DNA from: Clostridia bacterium | Lineage (GTDB): Bacteria; Bacillota; Clostridia; Christensenellales; Borkfalkiaceae | Assembly (NCBI GenBank): GCA_021203865.1 | Contig: JAJQAJ010000095.1 | Location: 1 to 38,035 of the forward strand | Direction of reading: 5' to 3' | DNA: 38,035 nucleotides | Shown: piece after piece, positions 16,349-22,701 of the stretch | Position numbering within the stretch: the stretch's first letter is position 1 | Layout: every line of letters starts with the position of its first letter | Notes under the pieces: model-generated | Told to the model about the DNA's origin: nothing | Database searches by the model: none | Seen by the model: the letters and a program-made list of their open reading frames with translations, nothing else | Made by a program: the position numbers and the translations under genes

Positions 16349-17482
16349 TTATTTACTTTTTGACGCGGCGTACATGAGCGACGTGAGTGACGAACACTCA
16401 GGTCTGTCGTAACAGGGAAGTTGAGGCACGACCTCTATGACGTTCTTTTCAAGACGCGAAGAGAGGTGATCCGAGAATCCTCTCACCACTCTCACGCCCT
16501 CGCCCGTGACGTAGAAGTTCCTGCCGCACTCGGCCACGGCACCGCTCTCGACCATGCAGTCGTTTAACTGCTCGCAGATTATGTCTATGGCCTCCCTTAT
16601 CTTCGCCCTCAGAACATCGGCTGACGCTGAATAATAAAGATTGCCGTGATAAACTTCTAAGGATTCGTCCGAGGAGTCAAACACGTTGAGGTTTGTCTTT
16701 TCGAGAAACTGCCACGCGACATCGTAGGGCACCCCGAGCTCCTCCGTGAGATAATACGCCATATGGCCCGCGCCTATCGAAAACGACCTTGAATAGACGA
16801 CACCGTTTCCCCGTACCACACTTAATGACGATGATATGTGCCCGAAATCAAAAAGCGCGGTGTAAGAATCCCGCTTTTCAGGGGACATGAGATGTACGGC
16901 TTCCGCGGCGACTGTGGGAATGAGTTCGATGTCAAATTTGAAATCGCCTTCTCCGAATATCTGTTCGAGCGTCGTTATGAACGACCTTTTGACGCGGTAG
17001 AAACAGAGCTCTGCCTTCAAAGTGTTTGAAACCTCACCCACGGGGTCGGCCATATTTCTGTCATCGGAAAGCGTGTAAGAAAGGGACGCACCGGATACCA
17101 CGGCATATTTCGCCGTGTCCGCGGGTTTCGTCCTTCTCATTATTTCGTCGCAGTCTCTTAGCGTCACACGTCTAGCTGAGCCGAGGCTCATGACCCCACT
17201 CTCTTTTGCGACCTTGAGAAATTCCCCAGGCACGCCCACATAGAACTTTTTAAGCGGTCTCGAAAGCGTGAGAATGGTCGTTTTCACCGCGTCGGACACA
17301 ACCTCACGAAATTCCGCAACATCCAGAAGTTCTCCCTCCGCGTATCCTGAATACTGTTTGTCGACCCTGCTTTTGACGATGAACGTACCGTTCACGCCCG
17401 GCTCGAAGACAACGACGGTTAAGCTGTACGAACGGACGTCCATGACGGCGACACTCTCATGTTTTCCCGAATGACCGAACAA
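16349..17482 (-). CDS. ftsA: Divergent FtsA-like actin-fold division protein
   Basis: Identified as an FtsA relative from position (directly before ftsZ) and from alignable segments. The 1C-type stretch KKFYVGVPGEFLKVAKESG is present, as is the region around EAVHLMSPEK followed by LFDFGHISSSLSVV and SFSIGAGHMAYYLTEELGV. Canonical FtsA has DIGTSK at the start and DIGGGTT in the second phosphate loop; here these read MDVRSYS and FDFGHISSS, so ATP binding is probably lost (inference). The usual C-terminal amphipathic membrane-targeting helix is not obvious. 377 residues, shorter than usual. It starts at TTG; AAGGAG lies 11 bases upstream. Three iterated repeats precede the gene. Confidence 0.75.
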   Translation of the reverse strand: MFGHSGKHESVAVMDVRSYSLTVVVFEPGVNGTFIVKSRVDKQYSGYAEGELLDVAEFREVVSDAVKTTILTLSRPLKKFYVGVPGEFLKVAKESGVMSLGSARRVTLRDCDEIMRRTKPADTAKYAVVSGASLSYTLSDDRNMADPVGEVSNTLKAELCFYRVKRSFITTLEQIFGEGDFKFDIELIPTVAAEAVHLMSPEKRDSYTALFDFGHISSSLSVVRGNGVVYSRSFSIGAGHMAYYLTEELGVPYDVAWQFLEKTNLNVFDSSDESLEVYHGNLYYSASADVLRAKIREAIDIICEQLNDCMVESGAVAECGRNFYVTGEGVRVVRGFSDHLSSRLEKNVIEVVPQLPCYDRPECSSLTSLMYAASKSK

Positions 17483-17516
17483 ATGTGTGTGAACTCCTTA
17501 AAGACATGTTCTCAAT

Positions 17517-17578
17517 GGTTAAAATTAACCAAGTTGTGGTTAAAATTAACCGTACAAAAAAGATGGTTAAAATTAACC
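17517..17578. repeat. Three iterons GGTTAAAATTAACC
   Basis: Three identical copies of TGGTTAAAATTAACC, each containing the near-palindrome GGTTAA-AA-TTAACC, at 17517-17530, 17538-17551 and 17565-17578 (palindrome coordinates). Start-to-start spacing is 21 and 27 bases, all in the same orientation. The third contains the ftsQ stop codon; all three lie in the 90-base ftsQ-ftsA gap. Likely binding sites of a dimeric DNA-binding protein (inference). Confidence 0.9.
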
Positions 17579-18391
17579 TTCGTAGACGGACAATCCCGTT
17601 TCATAAGTCATGATTTTCCCGCGCACCATGTCCCACTCGTCGAGGCTCATAAAAAGGGCAGACGCAGATTGGATTTTGGCGTCCGTGTCATCGCAAAACG
17701 CCGCGATTTCTATCTCTGCGCCCGGCGAAAGTCTAACATAAAGCGCGCCGTCCGCAACGTCCATCCGCTCGAAAAACTCCTTTCCGCAGCAAAGCTCTCG
17801 GCAAAAAACTTCCAGCGCGTAAGCCATTGAACGCATGTCGGCGTCGGACGCATCCGCCCGCGTCACGACGTCATGGCGGCCGTCATCATCGAGAACCGAC
17901 GCGTCACCCGGCTTTCGCTCCATGAGCTCACCGCATGAGTCATAAATGCATCTCACGCCGCTTTCGACATCATAGGATGTGAAAGTTTCAATCCTCTTCT
18001 CCAAAGTGACCGTGAGCGTGGCGGGATAATCCTTTTCGTATGACGCGACCCTGATTCTGGAAGGCAAAGTCACGCATTGAGAAATCTTTTTTTCTCTCAA
18101 AAATATGAGGTTCGAGTTTTTGAGACCGTCGAGATTTTTGCATGTGGCGTTAAAATCAGCCTCATACTTAGTCGCGGCGGCATAAACCTCATCGTCCGCG
18201 GAAAGCTCCCCGAAAACTTCGTCCGTCTCTCCCGCGCCGGTATAATACGGCACATACACATTGACGTTTTTGACGGCCGTCATGAACCCCGTCACAATGA
18301 CTGAGGCCACGAGGAAGACAAGAACGAATACGATGATGAGTGTCCTTCTTATGAACTTGGTGTTTACAATCCTGTAACCCTTTCTCCCCAT
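17573..18391 (-). CDS. FtsQ/DivIB-like division protein
   Basis: Predicted bitopic divisome protein: a short basic cytoplasmic tail (GRKGYRIVNTKFIRR), one membrane helix (LIIVFVLVFLVASVIVTGF) and an extracytoplasmic domain of about 220 residues. The segment LKNSNLIFLREKKISQ followed by ATLTVTLEKRIETFTSYD and RCIYDSCGELMER matches the POTRA/beta pattern of FtsQ/DivIB (the usual K-E-R-x-P and D-x-x-G features are recognisable but weak). About 272 residues. ATG at 18391 is used; a GTG 20 codons upstream has a similarly poor ribosome site. Position between rsmH and ftsA supports the call. The stop codon lies within an iteron. Confidence 0.75.
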   Translation of the reverse strand: MGRKGYRIVNTKFIRRTLIIVFVLVFLVASVIVTGFMTAVKNVNVYVPYYTGAGETDEVFGELSADDEVYAAATKYEADFNATCKNLDGLKNSNLIFLREKKISQCVTLPSRIRVASYEKDYPATLTVTLEKRIETFTSYDVESGVRCIYDSCGELMERKPGDASVLDDDGRHDVVTRADASDADMRSMAYALEVFCRELCCGKEFFERMDVADGALYVRLSPGAEIEIAAFCDDTDAKIQSASALFMSLDEWDMVRGKIMTYETGLSVYEG

Positions 18392-18489
18392 ATTACGACA
18401 CCGATGAACAAAAAACGGGCTGGCGTCCACGCGCAAAACTCTAAAAATCACTCTTCCGCTAAATTGTGTTTGCCCGAAATTACGTCTAC

Positions 18490-18518
18490 ATTATATGGTT
18501 ATTCTACCATTTTGTTAA
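18490..18518 (-). promoter_or_regulatory. Promoter for ftsQ-ftsA-ftsZ
   Basis: Minus-strand TTAACA (18513-18518), 17-bp spacer, TATAAT (18490-18495). A second overlapping candidate is TTGCAA (18525-18530), 18-bp spacer, TAGAAT (18501-18506). The spacer contains the inverted repeat ATGGT-N6-ACCAT (18495-18510), a possible operator. The rest of the 300-base gap up to 18691 holds an AAGGAGGG (18637-18644) followed only by a 33-codon TTG frame (18532-18633) that is too close to it to be convincing. Confidence 0.6.
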
Positions 18519-18691
18519 GATGTTTTGCAACCTATTTCAAAGCGTTTGGAAAAAAGATTGGCGCAAGGCTATACAAAGGAGCCTTCAAACGCCTACCTTC
18601 GGTAAAAAGAAAGGTCATCGTCTTATCCGACAACAACCCTCCTTTTTAAAATTTCCGGAGTACTTTTTTACGGGAAATTCTTATTGAATGT

Positions 18692-19498
18692 TCAGTCCGC
18701 GACATCGAAACTGACGGACGTGGGCTCAGCCTCTTCAACGTAGCTTATTGACGCGGGCTCCTCCGCGGACGCCTCAAGCGTTTTGGAAAGGTGCGATATG
18801 ACCGCTGAGTTGACTATTACCATCACGACGAGCGCGAAAAGGAGAGCGGCGAGCGCGCCGAACGTCACGCGGCGTTTTTTCTCCTCCGACATGGCGAAAA
18901 ATCTCGCCCTCGTCTGTTCTTTTACGGTGTCCTCGGGATGTGTCCCGTCTTTGTACTGGATGGTCGTAGCGGAGGGCATGCAATCCTCCTCCGTCGCCCC
19001 GTCCATAACATTTTCCGTCTTAGCCGAAGCTTCCGAAAAAAGATTCGCGTCTTCCACGTTTTTGGGGTCTTTTACTATCGAATCGTTCATGAACCTCAAG
19101 TTGACGGGTGAGTCCGCACGGAAAAGAAATGAGCTTGCCCTCGCGCCGTTGTTGAGCGGAAGGTCGTCTCGCATAGTCTCCCCCGGAGTCTCGGTTTCAT
19201 TGAAGCTTATAGGAACATCCTCGGGAGCAAAATCTTCGGGAGCGAATTCTTCGGGGGCGTACGCGCTCCCGCTTTCCGTATACGCGTACATTTCCTCCAA
19301 ATCCTCATTCGTGGGCTCGGTGATTTCCTCGCCTGCCATCTCCGCGTTCTCGTAAGGGTCAACGAGGTGCAGATAGTTTTCTCTTATGTGTGAATTGTGT
19401 ATCTGATCTTCGGTCATGCCGAACTCCCTTTGTTCACTGACCGGATTGTACATGTCTGTTATCTTGTCTATGGGTCTGTCCATTGCAGCGTTTGCCAT
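18692..19498 (-). CDS. Acidic single-pass membrane protein in the ftsL position
   Basis: Not recognised by sequence. 268 residues: a long acidic, probably disordered N-terminal region (about 1-205) with the tandem motif APEEFAPEDFAPEDVP at 81-96, a basic stop (EEKKRR), one membrane helix (about 211-234, TFGALAALLFALVVMVIV) and a short acidic tail. The basic cluster before the helix predicts N-terminus inside. It lies 30 bases after rsmH, where Bacillota usually encode FtsL, and FtsL is also a single-pass N-in protein, but the expected extracytoplasmic leucine zipper (only HLSKTLEAS) is nearly absent. It could be a replaced or highly diverged FtsL or a lineage-specific divisome protein. AAGGAG lies six bases before the ATG. 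Confidence 0.8.
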   Translation of the reverse strand: MANAAMDRPIDKITDMYNPVSEQREFGMTEDQIHNSHIRENYLHLVDPYENAEMAGEEITEPTNEDLEEMYAYTESGSAYAPEEFAPEDFAPEDVPISFNETETPGETMRDDLPLNNGARASSFLFRADSPVNLRFMNDSIVKDPKNVEDANLFSEASAKTENVMDGATEEDCMPSATTIQYKDGTHPEDTVKEQTRARFFAMSEEKKRRVTFGALAALLFALVVMVIVNSAVISHLSKTLEASAEEPASISYVEEAEPTSVSFDVAD

Positions 19499-19528
19499 GA
19501 GTTTTCTCCTTGTCGTCGTTATTTTTGG

Positions 19529-20467
19529 TCATATCTTCTCCGCAATCCGAAGTTTCGCGCTCCTGGCGCGTGAGTTGGCTTCTGTCTCATCCTTCGACGC
19601 GGTTATGGGTTTTTTTGTTATGACATTTATTTCCTTCACCTTCCCGCACACGCATAAAGGCAGAGATTTGTCACATGTGCAGTCGGTTTCAAGCGTATTG
19701 AACGCGTTTTTTACAATTCGGTCTTCAAGCGAATGGAAGGTCAGCACGGCTATCCTTCCGCCACTTTTAAGCGTTCTCGCGAGCGCCACGACGCAGTCAT
19801 AGAGACCGTCAAGCTCGCCGTTCACCGCAATCCTTATCGCTTGAAAACTCTTCCTCTGGCAGGGACCGTTTTGTTTGAACCTGTAAGGGATGCTGCTCTC
19901 TATTATGTCGGAAAATTCTCCGCAGGTTCTGAGCGGCTTTTCTTCGCGGCGCTTCACGACCTTCCGAGCTATCCCGCCCGCGAACGTCTCCTCACCGTAC
20001 TCCCTCAGAATCCTCGCTATCTCCTCTTCCGGATATTCGTTGAGAACTTTTTCAGCCGTGAGGTACTGGCTTTTGTCCATCCTCATATCCAGCGGAGCGT
20101 CCTTCGCCAGATACGAAAAGCCTCTCTCTTCCCTGTCTATCTGAAGGCTTGAAAGGCCCAGGTCCAAAATCGCGCCGTCGAGGGCTTCCACGCCCTCTTC
20201 GTCCAACACGCTCTGAAAATCCTTGAAGTTTCTTTTTTTGACGACGAATGCGTCCCCGTACTCTCTGAATCTCTCCGACGTGTACGCCACCGCCTCGTCG
20301 TCGAGGTCGGTCGCTATGACCCGTCCTCCCGGAGTGCACAGGCTAAGTATTTCCGCGCTGTGTCCGCCGTATCCCACGGTTCCGTCGAAATATGTGCCGC
20401 CCCTTGTGATGTTCATGCCCCGGACGCACTCTTTTGCCATCACGGGAATGTGAGGAGCTGCCGGCAT
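19529..20467 (-). CDS. rsmH: 16S rRNA (cytosine(1402)-N(4))-methyltransferase
   Basis: SAM-dependent methylation of C1402 in the decoding centre of 16S rRNA (formerly MraW). 312 residues, normal length. It begins HIPVMAKECV, has the SAM site FDGTVGYGGHS, ATDLDDEA, DGAILDLGLSSLQID, FSYLAKDAPLDMRMD, and the late motifs QAIRIAVNGEL and AVLTFHSLEDRIVK. The start codon is one base beyond the mraZ stop, so the two are translationally linked. Confidence 0.97.
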   Translation of the reverse strand: MPAAPHIPVMAKECVRGMNITRGGTYFDGTVGYGGHSAEILSLCTPGGRVIATDLDDEAVAYTSERFREYGDAFVVKKRNFKDFQSVLDEEGVEALDGAILDLGLSSLQIDREERGFSYLAKDAPLDMRMDKSQYLTAEKVLNEYPEEEIARILREYGEETFAGGIARKVVKRREEKPLRTCGEFSDIIESSIPYRFKQNGPCQRKSFQAIRIAVNGELDGLYDCVVALARTLKSGGRIAVLTFHSLEDRIVKNAFNTLETDCTCDKSLPLCVCGKVKEINVITKKPITASKDETEANSRARSAKLRIAEKI

Positions 20468-20468
20468 G

Positions 20469-20894
20469 TCAGAGCCCCATGCTCGCGTAGAGTTTGTTCA
20501 TGTCCTCGTCCCCGCCGAACTGAGCGTCATAATTTTCCTTTGACCATATCTCAATCCTGTTGGGACAGCCGATAAAGACGACTTCGTCTTTGATTCCGGC
20601 GTACTTTTTGTAATCGGGACTCAAAACTATTCTTCCCTGTGAGTCCTCTTCCGGATAGCTGATGGACTTGTTGAACGCTCTCACGGCGTTCGTGCCCGGT
20701 GTGTCAGACATGGGGATGAGCGCGAGCCGCTCCTCTATCTTCTCAATTTCGGGCTGGGGAAAGATGAAAACGCAGTGATCCGTGCCCTTGGCAAAGCAGA
20801 ACTTCGCGTCACCCATCTCTTTTTTGAGTTTCGCGGGGATTCTTATTCTGTTTTTACCGTCCAACCTGTGGAAGTACTCACCCACAAAACCCAT
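20469..20894 (-). CDS. mraZ: Transcriptional regulator MraZ
   Basis: First gene of the division cluster; an AbrB-like DNA-binding protein that represses its own operon. 141 residues, standard length, with two SpoVT/AbrB-type repeats: GEYFHRLDGKNRIRIPAKLKKE in the first half (split for length) and YPEEDSQGRIVLSPDYKKYAGI in the second. AGGAGA precedes the ATG. Upstream GTGG boxes overlap the promoter and are the expected MraZ targets. Confidence 0.96.
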   Translation of the reverse strand: MGFVGEYFHRLDGKNRIRIPAKLKKEMGDAKFCFAKGTDHCVFIFPQPEIEKIEERLALIPMSDTPGTNAVRAFNKSISYPEEDSQGRIVLSPDYKKYAGIKDEVVFIGCPNRIEIWSKENYDAQFGGDEDMNKLYASMGL

Positions 20895-20968
20895 GACTTC
20901 TCCTAAGAATTTCTGGCGTCCGCCGTACTAGACACCGGGTCGCCGGATAGATTTTTTTGAGTATACCG

Positions 20969-20997
20969 ACTATATCATCATTTTTGACCACTGTCAA
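20969..20997 (-). promoter_or_regulatory. Promoter of the mraZ division cluster
   Basis: Minus-strand TTGACA (20992-20997), 17-bp spacer, TATAGT (20969-20974). Leader about 68 nt. Confidence 0.8.
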
Positions 20998-21051
20998 CCA
21001 CTTTTTGAAAATATTTTTCATTTTTTGAAAAATAAGCGCCACCCATGCCAC
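20988..21051 (-). promoter_or_regulatory. Candidate MraZ boxes
   Basis: GTGG at 20998-21001 and again at 20988-20991, ten bases apart, bracket the -35 hexamer (GTGG-TTGACA-GTGG). Ten-base periodic GTGG or TGGG repeats are the known MraZ operator in several bacteria. A second pair of GTGG (21048-21051, 21039-21042, nine bases apart) lies 40 bases further upstream. Binding here would block the promoter. Confidence 0.65.
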
Positions 21052-21414
21052 CCGGCGGGAGAACAATGAGCCAAAGACACGCGCAAAAAACAAAATGAAG
21101 ACAAAAAAATCGTATTTACGCAAAAAAAATCTTAAAATCACACGGGTTTGTCGTCCGAAATGCGTGATAAGCTCCCAAAAACCGCCGGTGGGCGGACGGG
21201 GTCATAGGTGGTCACTCATCCCTATTTTCGTTCATAAACGCACGGCACGGCCCCGCCCGGGAACCCCAAAAAAGCCACGCGCGCGCCGCGCGCCCAAAAG
21301 CTCTCCCGTAAAAATGCGGCATGTCCGCCATAATAAAGCTCGCGAAAGACAAGGTAAAACGCGCGCATGGGGCGCGCCGCGAAACAAAAAAATGATTTTG
21401 CTTACACAAAAAAG
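21052..21414. other. GC-skewed intergenic region without a recognised gene
   Basis: About 360 bases between the mraZ control region and the rpsT promoter. It holds a small hairpin CCGCC-GGTG-GGCGG near 21184 and two unusually GC-rich blocks of alternating CG (about 21274-21295 and 21359-21381). No RNase P, SRP or tmRNA signature was recognised. Open frames on either strand are strongly basic or arginine-rich and look like composition artefacts. Confidence 0.4.
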
Positions 21415-21444
21415 TTTACAAATCGGCCGCCCTTGTGTTAAAAT
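21415..21444 (+). promoter_or_regulatory. Promoter for rpsT
   Basis: TTTACA (21415-21420), 18-bp spacer, TAAAAT (21439-21444). Leader about 43 nt. Confidence 0.6.
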
Positions 21445-21493
21445 TCCAAAGTGTTTCGGATAAACAGCAAATCATTCAAGGAGAAATGACAAA

Positions 21494-21760
21494 GTGCCTA
21501 ACATTAAATCAGCGAAAAAGCGCGTGAAGACCACCGAAAAGAGAACGCAGCGCAACAGGTTCTACAAGACCCGTGTCAAGACCGAAATAAAGAGATTCAT
21601 GGCGGCTGTCGACGCCGGAGACAGAGAGGAAGCCGAAAGGATACTCCCCAACACAATTTCGACCATTGACAAAGCCGTGTCCAAAGGTGTTCTCAAAAAG
21701 AATAACGCCGCCAACAAGAAGTCCAGGCTCCAGTTAAAGCTCAACGAGATGGCGGAATAA
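21494..21760 (+). CDS. rpsT: 30S ribosomal protein S20
   Basis: Primary 16S rRNA binding protein of the small subunit. 88 residues, rich in K and R, with the family start PNIKSAKKRVKTTEKRTQRN. Translation starts at GTG ten bases after AAGGAG (21478-21483). An ATG at 21486, two bases after the AAGGAG and in another frame, opens a 13-codon frame that overlaps the S20 start. Monocistronic, with its own promoter and terminator. Confidence 0.97.
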   Translation: MPNIKSAKKRVKTTEKRTQRNRFYKTRVKTEIKRFMAAVDAGDREEAERILPNTISTIDKAVSKGVLKKNNAANKKSRLQLKLNEMAE

Positions 21761-21766
21761 AAAAAA

Positions 21767-21785
21767 GACGGGATCCCGTCCTTTT
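21767..21785 (+). terminator. Terminator after rpsT
   Basis: Perfect palindrome GACGGGATCCCGTC (21767-21780) preceded by eight A and followed by CTTTTT. Short stem but a well-formed U-tract. Confidence 0.7.
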
Positions 21786-21806
21786 TCTGTGACATAGAAA
21801 AAACTC

Positions 21807-21829
21807 AAGACGCTTCGGCGTCTTTTATT
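21807..21829. terminator. Second terminator, usable on both strands
   Basis: AAGACGC-TTCG-GCGTCTT hairpin with a stable tetraloop (21807-21824), followed by TTATT on the plus strand. On the minus strand it is followed within a few bases by a T-run (21798-21803). It lies nine bases after the stop of the ATP-grasp gene and so can end that operon. Confidence 0.75.
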
Positions 21830-21838
21830 GTGCCCCGC

Positions 21839-22699
21839 TCATCCGACGCATTTGAGAACGTGTCTTACGTACGCCCCCGCTATGTTCACGCCCGTGACCT
21901 TTTCCGCGACCGCGAAAAAAGCGTTTGAGTTCACCTCGCAAAGGTACGTCCTGTCCCCCTCCGTGAGAATGTCAACTCCGCAGTAGTCAAGTCCCAGGAT
22001 TTTCGCGGCCTTTTCCGAAAGCGCGATGACGCTGCTGTCGGCCTCAAATTCGACGCCCTCGCCGCCCTGTTCTATGTTTGAGCGGAAATCGCCGACGTTC
22101 ACCCGCATGTATGAGCAGAGAAACTTTCCGCCGACAACAACGCAGCGGATGTCCCTCCCGAATGAGTTCACATATTTCTGGTAAAAGTGTTCTTCGAGCT
22201 TGTGCGCGCGTTCAAAGTCGCGGAGAGCCTTTTCGTCGTCTATCATGTAAACTTCGTTTCCGAGCGAACCGTAGGACCTTTTTGCGACCATGGGAAAACC
22301 CAGGGTTGTTTTCACATATGAAAAAAAATCGTCCGACACGCAGGCGTCGTCATAGTAGCATAGCGGCGCGCAGATCGAGTCGGGCATGGGGACGCCGCTG
22401 TTCGCGAGCGCCGCATGCGTCAGCATTTTGTCGTCGCAAAGCTCCATCGCGCAGGCGCTGTTAAAAACGCGAATGCCGGCCTTTTCCAGAAGCCGGCACA
22501 CCACCTTGTCCTTGTCCAAAAAGACGCAAAACCCCGTGAGCGGGGTTTCGACTTTTCCGTCCGTCAATTTGACGATTTTTTCCGTTTTGACTATGTCGAC
22601 GTCCGCGCCGAGCGCGGAAAACTCATCCCTTAGACGCACGGCCTGGTTCACCTGCGCTGGGCTTTTCATGTATGAGTTGACGACAATATGTCCGCGCAT
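21839..22699 (-). CDS. RimK-type ATP-grasp ligase, substrate unknown
   Basis: Member of the ATP-grasp family related to RimK, LysX and glutamate/peptide ligases, which join a carboxylate to an amine using ATP. About 287 residues. Visible are the N-terminal strand/helix start RGHIVVNSYMKSP, the ATP-binding region GFPMVAKRSYGSLGNEVYMI, the central DIRCVVVGGKFLCSYMRVN and FRSNIEQGGEG, and the metal-binding end CEVNSNAFF (E and N). The ATG at 22699 is two bases past the hom stop; a TTG two codons earlier would overlap it. Being last in an operon with hom and coaX gives no clear substrate clue. Confidence 0.85.
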   Translation of the reverse strand: MRGHIVVNSYMKSPAQVNQAVRLRDEFSALGADVDIVKTEKIVKLTDGKVETPLTGFCVFLDKDKVVCRLLEKAGIRVFNSACAMELCDDKMLTHAALANSGVPMPDSICAPLCYYDDACVSDDFFSYVKTTLGFPMVAKRSYGSLGNEVYMIDDEKALRDFERAHKLEEHFYQKYVNSFGRDIRCVVVGGKFLCSYMRVNVGDFRSNIEQGGEGVEFEADSSVIALSEKAAKILGLDYCGVDILTEGDRTYLCEVNSNAFFAVAEKVTGVNIAGAYVRHVLKCVG

Positions 22700-22701
22700 G
22701 C

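Noticed and set aside
18532-18633. 33-codon TTG-start frame before ftsQ
   Set aside because: AAGGAGGG is only three bases from the TTG and the product is unremarkable; more likely leader sequence.
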